From contig NZ_JAAOZF010000001.1 of the NCBI RefSeq assembly GCF_011759705.1, forward strand, positions 2,466,551 through 2,530,550: a stretch of DNA of 64,000 nucleotides, read 5' to 3'. The stretch is from Microbacterium ulmi (GTDB taxonomy: Bacteria > Actinomycetota > Actinomycetes > Actinomycetales > Microbacteriaceae). Shown here piece after piece: positions 46,395 to 56,436 of this stretch. A model generated the notes under the pieces. It was not told where the DNA came from, searched no databases, and saw only the letters and a list, made by a program, of their open reading frames with translations. Within the stretch, counting starts at the first letter, position 1, and each line of letters starts with the position of its first letter. Position numbers and translations under genes: made by a program.

Positions 46395-48517
46395 GCGGCT
46401 CGCCCGCTCCTCGCACCGCCGGCGCGTCGCACGGAGCCTCCGCGCGCATGGCGCCCGGCTCGCAGAGCACGCAGGCTCCCCGTCGGATGCCGATGCCGCG
46501 CGGCCCGATGGGTCAGGCGGGCCCTGGCGAGAAGGCGCAGAACTTCGGCCCGAGCGCGAAGCGCCTCCTCGGCACGCTGCGCACGGACGTCCCGCAGCTC
46601 GTGACGGTGCTCGCGCTCGGCATCCTGAGCGTGGCGCTGAGCGTCACGGGTCCGAAGATCCTCGGCGAGGGCACGAACGTCGTGTTCGCCGGGTTCATCT
46701 CGAACCAGGTGCCCGCCGGCGTCACGAGGCAGCAGGTCATCGACCAGCTCATCGCGTCAGGCAACCAGCAGCAGGCCGACATGCTGTCGTCGATGGATTT
46801 CGTGCCCGGCGCAGGCATCGACTTCGACAGGCTCGGCTGGATCCTCTCCGGCGTCCTCGCGATCTACCTCTTCGCCTCGATCTTCGGATGGCTGCAGGCC
46901 CGCATCCTCAACGGCGTCGTGCAGCGCGCGATGCACCGGCTGCGCATGCAGGTGGAGGACAAGGTCCAGCGTCTGCCCCTCTCCTACTTCGACAAGGTGC
47001 AGCGCGGAGAGCTCCTGAGCCGCGTGACGAACGACGTCGACAACATCGGGCAGACGATGCAGCAGACGCTGTCCCAGGTGGTCGTCTCGCTCCTGACCGT
47101 CGTCGGCGTGCTCGTCATGATGTTCATCATCTCGCCGCTGCTCGCCGTCATCGCGCTCGTGACGATCCCGCTCACGATCGTCATCACGGTCATCGTGGCG
47201 AAGCGGTCGCAGAAGCTCTTCGTCGCGCAGTGGAAGGCGACGGGCGTCCTGAACGCGCGCGTCGAGGAGACCTTCTCCGGACACTCCGTCGTCAAGGTGT
47301 TCGGCCACCAGCGCGAGGTCGAGGCGGACTTCCGCTCGGAGAACGACGACGTGTACCGCGCGAGCTTCGGCGCGCAGTTCCTGTCCGGCATCATCATGCC
47401 GGCGATGATGTTCGTCGGAAACCTCGTCTACGTCGGCATCGCCGTCGTGGGCGGCATCCAGGTCGCCGGCGGACTCCTCTCGATCGGCGACGTGCAGGCG
47501 TTCATCCAGTACTCGAGGCAGTTCACACAGCCGCTGAGCCAGCTGGGATCCATGGCGAACCTCCTCCAGTCGGGGGTCGCGAGCGCCGAGCGCGTCTTCG
47601 AGCTGCTCGACGAGGAGGAGCAGACGCCCGACGACGCGCCCGCGGAGACCGCACCCGAGACGGCGAGCCACCTCGCGTTCGACGACGTCTCGTTCCGCTA
47701 CGTCGAGGACGCCCCTCTCATCGACGGACTCTCGCTCGAGGCGCGCCCAGGGTCGACCGTCGCGATCGTGGGGCCGACGGGCGCGGGCAAGACGACGCTC
47801 GTGAACCTCATCATGCGGTTCTACGACGTCGACTCGGGGCGCATCGTGCTCGACGGCGTCGACACGCGTGCGATGACCCGCGACGATCTGCGCTCGCGCA
47901 CCGGCATGGTCCTGCAGGACACGTGGCTGTTCGCCGGCACGATCCGCGAGAACATCCTCTACGGACGTCCGGATGCCACGGAGCAGGAGATAGTGGATGC
48001 CGCGACCGCCGCCTACGTCGACCGCTTCGTGCACGCTCTTCCCGACGGCTACGACACGGTGCTCGACGACGAGGCGACGAACCTCTCGGTCGGCGAGCGC
48101 CAGCTCGTCACGATCGCGCGCGCGTTCCTGGCCGATCCCCGCATCCTGATCCTCGACGAGGCGACCTCGTCGGTCGACACCCGCACGGAGCTGCTGATCC
48201 AGCGCGCCATGTCGCGTCTGCGCGAGGACCGCACGGCCTTCGTCATCGCGCACAGGCTCTCCACGATCCGGGATGCCGATCTCATCCTCGTGATGGAGCA
48301 CGGCGCGATCGTCGAGCAGGGATCGCACGACGAGCTGCTCACGAAGAAGGGCGCCTACTGGCGGCTCTACAACGCGCAGTTCGAGGCTCCGGCCCAAGAA
48401 CAGGCCCTGCCGGTCGTCGTCGGGCCGGCGCCCGCGGCCCAGCCGCCGACGGTGCTGGAGCTGCTCGCGTCGGAGGGGGAGCCCGAGGCCGCGGCGGAGG
48501 AGTCCACTAGTATGTGA
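46391..48517 (+). CDS. ABC exporter half-transporter, catalytic partner
   Basis: A 708-residue half-transporter overlapping the first gene (ATGA). A Pro/Met-rich 60-residue N-terminal stretch precedes six helices. The first extracellular loop (residues about 90-140) is long and Gln-rich. The ATPase has Walker A PTGAGKTT, canonical Walker B ILILDEATSS with catalytic Glu and H-loop VIAHRLS. Its signature motif is LSVGE instead of LSGGQ. Together with the partner this gives one good and one degenerate ATP site, the standard heterodimer design. The C-terminal 60 residues are Ala/Pro/Glu-rich. Confidence 0.94.
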   Translation: MSGSPAPRTAGASHGASARMAPGSQSTQAPRRMPMPRGPMGQAGPGEKAQNFGPSAKRLLGTLRTDVPQLVTVLALGILSVALSVTGPKILGEGTNVVFAGFISNQVPAGVTRQQVIDQLIASGNQQQADMLSSMDFVPGAGIDFDRLGWILSGVLAIYLFASIFGWLQARILNGVVQRAMHRLRMQVEDKVQRLPLSYFDKVQRGELLSRVTNDVDNIGQTMQQTLSQVVVSLLTVVGVLVMMFIISPLLAVIALVTIPLTIVITVIVAKRSQKLFVAQWKATGVLNARVEETFSGHSVVKVFGHQREVEADFRSENDDVYRASFGAQFLSGIIMPAMMFVGNLVYVGIAVVGGIQVAGGLLSIGDVQAFIQYSRQFTQPLSQLGSMANLLQSGVASAERVFELLDEEEQTPDDAPAETAPETASHLAFDDVSFRYVEDAPLIDGLSLEARPGSTVAIVGPTGAGKTTLVNLIMRFYDVDSGRIVLDGVDTRAMTRDDLRSRTGMVLQDTWLFAGTIRENILYGRPDATEQEIVDAATAAYVDRFVHALPDGYDTVLDDEATNLSVGERQLVTIARAFLADPRILILDEATSSVDTRTELLIQRAMSRLREDRTAFVIAHRLSTIRDADLILVMEHGAIVEQGSHDELLTKKGAYWRLYNAQFEAPAQEQALPVVVGPAPAAQPPTVLELLASEGEPEAAAEESTSM

Positions 48518-48580
48518 GCACACCGACGGCTCAGAGATCACGGTCTCGATCGGTTCGTGACGGAGGGGAGGACGGGCGTC

Positions 48581-49408
48581 ATGCCGGAAGCATCCACCCA
48601 GACTCGCACCGTCGCGCTCGAGAACGGGCCGCTCGAGCTCGCGTGGGCATCCGCGACGCATCGAGGGCGCCGACGCGACGCGAATCAGGATGCCGTGCTG
48701 GCCAGCTTTCCCCTGTTCATCGTGGCCGATGGCATGGGCGGGCACATCGGCGGCGAGATCGCGAGCGCGAGCACGGTCGATCGGCTGCGCAGCGTCGCGG
48801 AGACAGGCACCGTCAATCCGAAGGCGATCGAGAAGGCGCTGGCGCGCGCGGTCAAGGACATCGCGTCGCACCCGGGGACGACCGACGACGGAACAGGCAC
48901 GACGCTCACCGGCGTGTACCTCGACGTCACCGGCACGGACGCCCACTGGGTGACGCTCAACATCGGCGACTCGCGCGTGTACCTCGTGCGCGACGGGTCG
49001 ATCGTCCAGATCACGACCGATCACTCGGTCGTGCAGGAGCTCGTCGCGGCGGGGCGCCTCAGCCCGGAGGAGGCCGAGAACCACCCGTACGGCAACGTCA
49101 TCACGCGAGCCGTCGGACCGAGCGACAGCGTGACCCCCGACTATGTGCGCCTCGACGTGACCGACGGCGACCGGTTCGTCATCTGCTCGGACGGGCTCAC
49201 GAAGGAGTTGACCGACTACGGCATCCAGCACTTCCTGGCGGAGAACCCCGACCCGGCGTCCGCCGTGGAGGCGATGCTCGGCGCAGCGTTGGAGAACGGC
49301 GGCCGGGACAACATCACGATCATCGTGCTGAACGTGGGTCATCAGGACGCTCAGGAGGACGAGGGCGACACCGAGCCCGTCGTGGCCTCCTCCCCAGCGG
49401 GGGATTGA
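48581..49408 (+). CDS. PP2C-type serine/threonine phosphatase
   Basis: A 275-residue protein phosphatase of the PPM family. Metal-binding motifs: DANQDAVLA, FIVADGMGGH, GTGTTLTGV, NIGDSRVYL, VICSDGLT and GGRDNITIIV. No membrane helix or FHA domain is attached, unlike PstP, which has a transmembrane tail. I start at the ATG that follows GGAGGGGAGG by 9 nt; a GTG eight codons upstream lies before this ribosome site. It may reverse Ser/Thr kinase signalling, but no kinase gene is in view. Confidence 0.92.
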   Translation: MPEASTQTRTVALENGPLELAWASATHRGRRRDANQDAVLASFPLFIVADGMGGHIGGEIASASTVDRLRSVAETGTVNPKAIEKALARAVKDIASHPGTTDDGTGTTLTGVYLDVTGTDAHWVTLNIGDSRVYLVRDGSIVQITTDHSVVQELVAAGRLSPEEAENHPYGNVITRAVGPSDSVTPDYVRLDVTDGDRFVICSDGLTKELTDYGIQHFLAENPDPASAVEAMLGAALENGGRDNITIIVLNVGHQDAQEDEGDTEPVVASSPAGD

Positions 49409-49474
49409 CGCCCGGGTCTCCGCACGCCGTCGCATCGGCCGCCGTGCCGTCGCGGCGTCGCGTTCACTGAACGG

Positions 49475-52354
49475 GTGACCTCGACGTTCGTCCCGTTCCC
49501 CGCCCGCACCGGTCCGCAGCCCTTCCCGCCTCGGGATGCCGCTGCCCACCCGCTGCCCGACCTCGCGCCGCAGGCCGAGCTCGCCCTGCCGCCGCCGTGG
49601 ACCGCTCCTGCGCGGCCCGCTGTCCCCGTGGTCGCCTCGGCCGTCCCGATCCTCGGCGCCGTCGGCCTCTGGCTCGTGACGGGGTCTGTCCTGTCGCTCT
49701 GGCTCGCGGCGCTCGGCCCGCTCATCGCGATCGCGACGATGGCCGACGCCGCACGCGGCGCGCGGGCGGGTCGCCGGCGTGCCGAGAGCGAGGCGGCCGA
49801 CGCGCGTGCGCGGATCGACGCGGCGCTCTCGGCGCGGCACGACGACGAGCGGCAGCGGCTGTGGGCGCGGCATCCCGATGTCGCGGGCTTCGCAGAGCGC
49901 GACGGCGAGGTGTGGCGTGCGGTGCCCGGCCGCTCGGGCGGGCTCGTCGTGGGCATCGGCGACGTGCCATCCGAGGTGCGCGTGACGGGCGGCGGAGACG
50001 ACCCCGGTGCGCTCGCACTGCGCAGGAGGGCGGCGATCCTCACCGGTGCGCCCGTCGTGGTGGCGGCGGCGGACGGCGTGGCCGTCGTCGGAAGCCCCGT
50101 GCTGGCGGCCGCCGTCGTGCGGGGCCTCGTGCTGCAGCTGTGCCTCGCGCTGCCGCCGGGGGAGCTGCGGCTCGTGGGGCCGCAGCGGGGCGCGTCGAGC
50201 TGGACCGATGCGCTGCCGCATCGCCGTGCGGGCAGCGGCCTCGCGCTCGCCGTCCTGGGCCCCGACGACCCCGTGCCCGCCGACGCAGACCTCGTGATCG
50301 CATGCGCGTCCGCCGATGCCGTGCCGCCCCGCTGCGCCGCGGTGCTCTCGGTGCGCGCTCCCGGCCGCGCGTCGCTCGACCATGCGGGCGCCCTGCGCGA
50401 CCTCGCCGTCGAGGCTGTGGGCGAGGCGCAGGCCGCCGTGATCGCGGCCGGGCTCGCCGAGCGGGCCGAGCGGGTGCTCGGCATGTCGATGTCGGACCGC
50501 CCGGCCACGCTCGCCGAGCTGCTCGCGGCGGCGCCTGCGCCGCACCGGGGCGCGCTCCCCGCCGTCGTCGGCGCGGGGGCGGGCGGGCCCGCCCACCTCG
50601 ACCTCGTCGCGGACGGGCCGCACGCCGTCGTCGCGGGTGTCACGGGGTCGGGCAAGAGCGAGCTCCTGATCACGTGGGTGCTGGCGCTGTGCGCGACGCA
50701 CTCGACGAGCCAGGTGGGCTTCCTTCTCGCCGACTTCAAGGGAGGGACGGCATTCGACTCCCTCGCGGGGCTCCCTCACGTCACCGGGGTCATCACCGAC
50801 CTCGACGGCTCGGGCGCGCGACGGGCGATCGAGAGCCTGCGCGCCGAGGTGCGATGGCGGGAGGCCGAGCTCGGACGCGTCGGGGCGCGCGACGTCCTCG
50901 ACGAACGCGCCGACCTCCCTCGGCTCGTCATCGTGGTCGACGAGTTCGCCGCGCTCCTCGGCGACCATCCCGAGCTGCACGCGGTGTTCTCCGACATCGC
51001 TGCGCGCGGGCGCGCGCTGGGGATGCACCTCGTCCTCGGGACGCAGCGCGTCTCGGGCGTCGTGCGGGACGCGCTGCTGGCCAACTGCCCCCTGCGACTG
51101 AGCCTCCGCGTCACCGACCCCGCCGATAGCCGGGCCGTCATCGGCACGCCCGACGCCGCCGCACTGCCGGGAGGTCGCGAGGGAGCGGGGATCGCGCTCG
51201 TGCGCCGGGCACAGGATGCCGAGCCCCGCCGCGTGCGCATCGCCCTCTCGACGCCCGCCGACGTGCAGCGCATCGCCCGGGATCATGCGGGGCCGAGGCC
51301 GCGCCGGCCGTGGCTGCCCGACCTGCCCCCGCACGTCGAGCTCGCGCAACTGCGTGCGCACGGCGGTCCCGGCCTGATCCTGGGCCTGGCGGACGAGCCC
51401 GAGCGCCAGCACCAGGGGCCCTTCTCCCTCGAGGTCGCCGACCGCGGCGTCCTCGTCGTGGGCGGGCCCGGGTCGGGCAAGTCCACGGCGCTCGAGACGC
51501 TCGCCGCACAGGCTCCTCACGGGCTCGTGCGCGTGCCGCGCGACCCCGAAGGAGCGTGGGATGCCGTCGCCCGCCTCTGCGAGGATCCGCCCGCGGCCGG
51601 GTCCGTCCTCGTGATCGACGACCTCGACGCCCTGACGGCGCGGCTCCCCGGCGACTACGCGCACGCGCTCGTCGAGCGGCTCGAACGCGTCGTCCGAGGG
51701 GCGGGCGACGCGGGCATCTTCGTCGCGGCGTCCGCACAGCGGATGGCAGGCGCGGCCGCGCGCCTCGGCGACCTCGTCCCGTGGCGCCTCGTCCTCGCCG
51801 CGCCCTCGCGAGCGGAGCACGTCGCGCTCGGCGGCGACCCCGCGCACTACGCGCCCGGAGCTCCCGCGGGCCGTGGCCGGATCGCGGGACGCGCGCTGCA
51901 GGTCGCGGTCGGCGAAGACCCCGTACCGGCGCCGCCCGCGGCGCTCGCGGAGTGGACACCCTCGTCCGGCGTCACGGGGATCGTCATACGGCGTGCGGCC
52001 GCGCGCGTCGCTGTCGAACGCTGGAGGACGGCGGGCGTCGGCATCCTGACCCTGGAAGAGGTCGCGCTCTCGCCGGATCCTGCGCCCTCGGCGGCCGCCG
52101 CCCCGGTCGTCGTCGTCGGCGACCCCGAGGACTGGCAGCGTCACTGGCGCGTGCTCGGCACGATCCGCGACGACCATGCGCTCGTCATCGATGCCGGCTG
52201 CTCCGCCGAGTACCGCGTCCTCGCGGCGGATCGGGAGCTTCCTCCGTACTGCGAGCCCGGACGCTCACGCGGTTGGCTCATCCGGGCGGGAGGCGCACCC
52301 GAGCGGATCGGCCTGCCGATCGCGCGGCGGGATGCCGGAGGAGGAGGGAATTGA
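49475..52354 (+). CDS. FtsK/SpoIIIE-type ATPase, EccC-like, orphan
   Basis: A 959-residue protein. Two closely spaced membrane helices lie at about 48-90, then a weak domain, then two FtsK/SpoIIIE ATPase domains: Walker A VTGSGKSE (Lys394) with Walker B LVIVVDEFAALL, and Walker A GPGSGKST (Lys669) with VLVIDDLDAL. A further region (about 830-959) may be a third, decayed domain. This is the layout of EccC/EssC, the motor of type VII secretion, rather than of FtsK, which has one ATPase and a gamma domain. No WXG100, EccB, EccD or mycosin gene lies in the window. Confidence 0.85.
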   Translation: MTSTFVPFPARTGPQPFPPRDAAAHPLPDLAPQAELALPPPWTAPARPAVPVVASAVPILGAVGLWLVTGSVLSLWLAALGPLIAIATMADAARGARAGRRRAESEAADARARIDAALSARHDDERQRLWARHPDVAGFAERDGEVWRAVPGRSGGLVVGIGDVPSEVRVTGGGDDPGALALRRRAAILTGAPVVVAAADGVAVVGSPVLAAAVVRGLVLQLCLALPPGELRLVGPQRGASSWTDALPHRRAGSGLALAVLGPDDPVPADADLVIACASADAVPPRCAAVLSVRAPGRASLDHAGALRDLAVEAVGEAQAAVIAAGLAERAERVLGMSMSDRPATLAELLAAAPAPHRGALPAVVGAGAGGPAHLDLVADGPHAVVAGVTGSGKSELLITWVLALCATHSTSQVGFLLADFKGGTAFDSLAGLPHVTGVITDLDGSGARRAIESLRAEVRWREAELGRVGARDVLDERADLPRLVIVVDEFAALLGDHPELHAVFSDIAARGRALGMHLVLGTQRVSGVVRDALLANCPLRLSLRVTDPADSRAVIGTPDAAALPGGREGAGIALVRRAQDAEPRRVRIALSTPADVQRIARDHAGPRPRRPWLPDLPPHVELAQLRAHGGPGLILGLADEPERQHQGPFSLEVADRGVLVVGGPGSGKSTALETLAAQAPHGLVRVPRDPEGAWDAVARLCEDPPAAGSVLVIDDLDALTARLPGDYAHALVERLERVVRGAGDAGIFVAASAQRMAGAAARLGDLVPWRLVLAAPSRAEHVALGGDPAHYAPGAPAGRGRIAGRALQVAVGEDPVPAPPAALAEWTPSSGVTGIVIRRAAARVAVERWRTAGVGILTLEEVALSPDPAPSAAAAPVVVVGDPEDWQRHWRVLGTIRDDHALVIDAGCSAEYRVLAADRELPPYCEPGRSRGWLIRAGGAPERIGLPIARRDAGGGGN

Positions 52355-52379
52355 CCGGGCCGACCAACACGCCTACCGT
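52351..52379 (+). promoter_or_regulatory. promoter TTGACC-17-TACCGT, leaderless
   Basis: The best -35/-10 pair in the window: TTGACC (52351-52356), 17 bp, TACCGT (52374-52379). It ends 6 nt before the ATG of the APC permease gene, so the mRNA is leaderless. The -35 overlaps the stop of the EccC-like gene. Confidence 0.65.
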
Positions 52380-52385
52380 CGCCCT

Positions 52386-53972
52386 ATGGCAACCGCGCCG
52401 GTAGACCTCGACCGACCCGACGGCAAGGGACTGGCGGCGGGGACGCTCGGGCTGTGGGGCTCCACGGTCATCGGCCTGGCTTCGACAGCGCCCGTCTACT
52501 CCCTCGTGGCGACCCTCGGCTGGGTCGTGCTCGCCGTCGGTGCGCAGGCGCCCATCGCGTTCATCATCGCGTTCGTCCCGATGCTGTTCATCGCGTTCGC
52601 CTACCGGGAGCTCAACAACGAGATCCCCGACTGCGGCACGACGTTCACATGGGGGACGAAGGCGTTCGGGCCCTGGGTGGGATGGATGGGCGGCTGGGGC
52701 GTCGCGGTCGCGGGCATGGTCGTGCTCGCCAATCTCGCCCAGATCGCCGGCATCTACTTCTGGTCGTTCTTCGACGACGTGCTCCAGCTGCCGCAGTGGC
52801 CCGTCGCGGGCGCCGAGCTCGTCCCGCCGTCCGAGAACGTGCCCCTCGTGACGCTGACGGGAGTCCTGTTCATCGCGGCGATGACGTGGGTGAGCTGGCG
52901 CGGCGTCGAGATCGGGGAGCGCCTGCAGAACATCCTGCTCGGCATCCAGTACCTCGCTCTCGCGATCTTCGTCGTCGCGGCGCTCTGGCAGTTCTTCACG
53001 GGCGCCGCGCCGAACCCGACGCCCTTCGACTGGGAGTGGCTCAATCCGCTCGCGTTCACCGACTGGCACGGGTTCACGGAGGCGGTGCTGCTCGCGCTGT
53101 TCATCTACTGGGGCTGGGACACCTGCCTCGCGCTCAACGAGGAGACCAAGGATCCCAAGCGCATCCCCGGACGCGCGGCGCTGCTGACGACCGTCATCCT
53201 CCTGGTCACCTACGTGAGCGTCACGATCGCGGCCATGATGTACGCGGGCCTCGGAGAGGAGGGCGTCGGACTGGGCAACGAGGCCAACGCGGAAGACGTC
53301 TTCCTCGCGATCAAGGACGGGCTGCTCGGCCCGGTCGGGTGGGTGCTCGTCGTCGCCGTGCTCATCTCCGCGGTCTCGTCGACTCAGACGACGATCCTCC
53401 CCACGGCACGCGGCACCCTCGCGATGGGGGTGTACCGGGCGCTGCCCGCGAGGTTCAAGGACGTCCACCCGCGCTTCAAGACGCCGTCGTTCTCGACGCT
53501 CGTCATGGGCGTCGTGGCGTCGCTGTACTACATCGGCATGACGCTGATCAGCGACAGCATCCTGCAGGACTCGATCCTCTCGCTCGGCCTCGCGATCGCC
53601 TTCTACTACGCCATCACGGGGTTCGCCTGCGTCTGGTACTTCCGCGCAGAGCTCTTCCGGTCCGGACGGAACCTCGTCTACAAGGGGATCCTCCCGCTGC
53701 TGGGCGCGCTCATGCTCGCATACGCGTTCGTGCAGTCCGCCATCGACATGTGGGACGTCGACTACGGGTACACCGTCCTGCTCGGCATCGGCGGAACGTT
53801 CGTCGTCGGCGTCGGTGCGCTCCTGGTGGGGGTCGTCCTCATGCTCCTGTGGTTCCTCTTCCCGCGGTCGAAGCCGTTCTTCCGGGGCGAGAGCCTCAAC
53901 AGGGCCACGCCCGTCCTCGTCCCGGAGGATCCCGCCGACTTCGGGCGATCGATCGACGGCGGTCTGACATGA
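52386..53972 (+). CDS. APC-family amino-acid permease
   Basis: A 528-residue permease of the amino acid-polyamine-organocation superfamily with about 12 helices (first at about 20-42). The substrate-site region of helix 1, STVIGLASTAPVYSL, and EETKDPKRIPGRAALL after helix 6 fit the family. A promoter with leaderless ATG precedes it, and its stop overlaps the ATG of the dehydrogenase gene. Co-expression suggests that it brings in the substrate of that enzyme or a related amino acid (inference). Confidence 0.9.
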   Translation: MATAPVDLDRPDGKGLAAGTLGLWGSTVIGLASTAPVYSLVATLGWVVLAVGAQAPIAFIIAFVPMLFIAFAYRELNNEIPDCGTTFTWGTKAFGPWVGWMGGWGVAVAGMVVLANLAQIAGIYFWSFFDDVLQLPQWPVAGAELVPPSENVPLVTLTGVLFIAAMTWVSWRGVEIGERLQNILLGIQYLALAIFVVAALWQFFTGAAPNPTPFDWEWLNPLAFTDWHGFTEAVLLALFIYWGWDTCLALNEETKDPKRIPGRAALLTTVILLVTYVSVTIAAMMYAGLGEEGVGLGNEANAEDVFLAIKDGLLGPVGWVLVVAVLISAVSSTQTTILPTARGTLAMGVYRALPARFKDVHPRFKTPSFSTLVMGVVASLYYIGMTLISDSILQDSILSLGLAIAFYYAITGFACVWYFRAELFRSGRNLVYKGILPLLGALMLAYAFVQSAIDMWDVDYGYTVLLGIGGTFVVGVGALLVGVVLMLLWFLFPRSKPFFRGESLNRATPVLVPEDPADFGRSIDGGLT

Positions 53973-55237
53973 CCTCGCCGCATCCGGCGAGCGGCGAGCC
54001 GACGATGCGCATCCTGATCGTCGGAGCCGGCGGAGTCGGCTCGGCGGCCGCCCGCATCGCCGTGCGCAGGGACTTCTTCGCCAGTCTCGTCGTCGCGGAC
54101 TACGACCCCGCACGCCCGAAGGCGCTCGTCGCGGAGCTCGGCGACGACCGCCTCGAGGCGGCGCAGGTCGACGCCTCGAGCGCGGACTCCGTGGCCGCCC
54201 TCATCCGCGCGCACGGCGTCACGCACGTGCTGAACGCCGTCGACCCGCGCTTCGTGATGTCCGTCTTCGATGGGTGCTTCCTGGCCGGCGCGACCTACCT
54301 CGACATGGCGATGAGCCTCTCGCATCCCCATCCCGACAGGCCCCACGAGCTCACCGGCGTCAAGCTCGGCGACGAGCAGTTCGCCAAGGAGGAGCAGTGG
54401 AAGGATGCCGGGCGTCTCGCGCTCGTCGGGATCGGCGTCGAGCCGGGGCTGTCGGACGTCTTCGCGCGGTACGCGGAGGACGAGCTGTTCAGCGAGATCG
54501 ACGAGCTCGGCGTGCGCGACGGCGCCGACCTCGTCGTGGCGGGCTACGACTTCGCTCCGTCGTTCTCGATCTGGACGACGATCGAGGAGTGCCTCAACCC
54601 GCCCGTCATCTACGAGGAGGGGAGGGGCTGGTACACGACCGAGCCGTTCAGCGAGCCCGAGGTGTTCGACTTCCCCGACGGCATCGGTCCGGTCGAGTGC
54701 GTCAACGTCGAGCACGAGGAGGTGCTCCTGATGCCGCGCTGGACCACGGCCAAGCGCGTGACGTTCAAGTACGGGCTCGGCGACGAGTTCATCGACGTGC
54801 TCAAGACTCTCCACAAGCTCGGGCTCGACAAGACGGACCGAGTCAGCGTGAAGGGCGTCGAGGTCTCACCGCGCGATGTCGTCGCCGCCTGTCTGCCCGA
54901 CCCCTCGACTCTCGGCGACAGGATGAGCGGCAAGACCTGCGCGGGCGTGTGGGTGACGGGCAGGGGCAAGGACGGGATGCCGCGCTCGACGTATCTGTAC
55001 CACGTCGCCGACAACGAGCACACGATGCGCGAGTACCACTCGCAGGCGGTCGTATGGCAGACGGCGCTGAACCCCGTCATCGCGCTCGAGCTGCTCGCGA
55101 ACGGCATGTGGTCGGGCACCGGGATCCTCGGCCCCGAAGCGTTCCCCGCGAAGCCCTTCCTCGACCTGCTCGCGGCGCCGGCGCCCGAAGGCTACGGCTC
55201 TCCGTGGGGGATCCAGGAGAAGCCGCTCCCGATCTGA
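53969..55237 (+). CDS. saccharopine dehydrogenase-like (lysine/aminoadipate) oxidoreductase
   Basis: A 422-residue enzyme of the saccharopine dehydrogenase/homospermidine synthase-like family. The N-terminal Rossmann motif is [14 protein letters not shown], followed by [10 protein letters not shown] and an expected [10 protein letters not shown] segment, then the catalytic/dimer domain with [19 protein letters not shown]. The exact reaction (L-lysine epsilon-dehydrogenase, carboxynorspermidine or saccharopine type) cannot be fixed by eye. The ATG overlaps the permease stop; an in-frame ATG 12 codons later ([10 protein letters not shown]) is an alternative start. Confidence 0.87.
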   Translation: MTSPHPASGEPTMRILIVGAGGVGSAAARIAVRRDFFASLVVADYDPARPKALVAELGDDRLEAAQVDASSADSVAALIRAHGVTHVLNAVDPRFVMSVFDGCFLAGATYLDMAMSLSHPHPDRPHELTGVKLGDEQFAKEEQWKDAGRLALVGIGVEPGLSDVFARYAEDELFSEIDELGVRDGADLVVAGYDFAPSFSIWTTIEECLNPPVIYEEGRGWYTTEPFSEPEVFDFPDGIGPVECVNVEHEEVLLMPRWTTAKRVTFKYGLGDEFIDVLKTLHKLGLDKTDRVSVKGVEVSPRDVVAACLPDPSTLGDRMSGKTCAGVWVTGRGKDGMPRSTYLYHVADNEHTMREYHSQAVVWQTALNPVIALELLANGMWSGTGILGPEAFPAKPFLDLLAAPAPEGYGSPWGIQEKPLPI

Positions 55238-55286
55238 CGCGCCGGACTCGCGTGACCGCCGCATGAGAGGCCCCCGGGCCAGGTCG

Positions 55287-56402
55287 TCAGCCGAGCGCCG
55301 CCGTGAGCGACGCGAGCTCGAGCCCGTGCGCCGTCGCGACTCCCGCGTTGACGACAGCGCCGCCCACCGTGTTCAGTCCCGCGGCGAGCGCGGCGTCGGC
55401 TCGCAGCGCATCCTTCCACCCGAGTCGCGCGATCTGCCGGATGTACGGGAGCGTCGCGTTCGTGAGCGCCGATGTCGAGGTGTTGGGCACCGCGCCGGGC
55501 ATGTTGGCGACGCAGTAGAACACCGAGCCGTGAACGACGAACGTGGGGTCGTCGTGGGTCGTCGGGCGCGTGTCCTCGAAGCATCCGCCCTGGTCGACGG
55601 CGATGTCGACCAGCACGGAGCCGGGCCGCATCCGGCTGACCATGTCGTTCGTGACGAGCTTGGGCGCCTTGGCGCCCGGGATCAGCACGGATCCGATGAC
55701 GAGGTCGGAGTCGACGACGGCGCGATCGAGGTCGAGCGGGTTGGAGGCCGCGGTCTTGATGCGCCCCTGGAAGTGGTCGTCGAGGTAGCGCAGACGCTGC
55801 ACGTTGGTGTCGAACACCGTGACGTCTGCGCCCAGGCCCGCCGCGATGACGGCCGCGTTCGCTCCCGCGACGCCGCCGCCGATGACGGTCACGCGGGCGG
55901 GACGCGTGCCGGGCACCCCCGACATGAGCAGGCCGAGCCCGCCGGCGGAGCGCATGAGGGTCGCGGCGCCGACGGTCGGCGCGAGCCGCCCCGCGACCTC
56001 ACTCATGGGAGCGAGCAGGGGAAGGCCCCCGCCGACGACCTGCACGGTCTCGTAGGCGATGGCGGTGACGCGATCCGCGAGGAGGCGGTCGGTGAGCGGC
56101 CGGTCGGCCGCCAGATGCAGGTACGTGAACAGGAGCAGGTCGTCGCGGAAGTGCCGGTACTCGCTCTCGACGGGCTCCTTGACCTTGAGGAGGAGCTCCG
56201 TGCCGTCCCACACGGCATCGGCGTCGCCGACGATGGTCGCGCCGGCCGCCTCGTACTCGGCATCCGGCATCGACGACCCGACGCCCGCTCCGCGCTGCAC
56301 GATGACCTCGTGACCTGCGCTGACGAGATCGTTGACGCCCGCAGGCGTGAGGGCGACGCGGTACTCGTTGTTCTTGACCTCGGTGGGGACGCCGATTCTC
56401 AT
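55287..56402 (-). CDS. ald: alanine dehydrogenase
   Basis: A 371-residue NAD-dependent enzyme interconverting alanine with pyruvate and ammonia. It begins [18 protein letters not shown] and has the catalytic residues Lys75 (LLKVKEPV) and His96 (TYLHLAAD), matching the numbering I recall for the Mycobacterium tuberculosis enzyme. The Rossmann motif [12 protein letters not shown] follows. The ATG has AAAGGAG at ideal spacing; a start 36 codons earlier has none. It lies 34 bp downstream of the asparaginase gene on the same strand, so both may handle ammonia and amino-acid carbon. Confidence 0.96.
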   Translation of the reverse strand: MRIGVPTEVKNNEYRVALTPAGVNDLVSAGHEVIVQRGAGVGSSMPDAEYEAAGATIVGDADAVWDGTELLLKVKEPVESEYRHFRDDLLLFTYLHLAADRPLTDRLLADRVTAIAYETVQVVGGGLPLLAPMSEVAGRLAPTVGAATLMRSAGGLGLLMSGVPGTRPARVTVIGGGVAGANAAVIAAGLGADVTVFDTNVQRLRYLDDHFQGRIKTAASNPLDLDRAVVDSDLVIGSVLIPGAKAPKLVTNDMVSRMRPGSVLVDIAVDQGGCFEDTRPTTHDDPTFVVHGSVFYCVANMPGAVPNTSTSALTNATLPYIRQIARLGWKDALRADAALAAGLNTVGGAVVNAGVATAHGLELASLTAALG

Positions 56403-56436
56403 CGCCCGCTCCTTTCCGCTCCTGGTGGGAGCCGTC

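Noticed and set aside
46757..52177. 1,800-codon open frame antisense to the ABC, PP2C and EccC-like genes
   Set aside because: Long antisense frames are expected at this GC content. The sense strand has well-conserved proteins and the antisense frame shows no domain.
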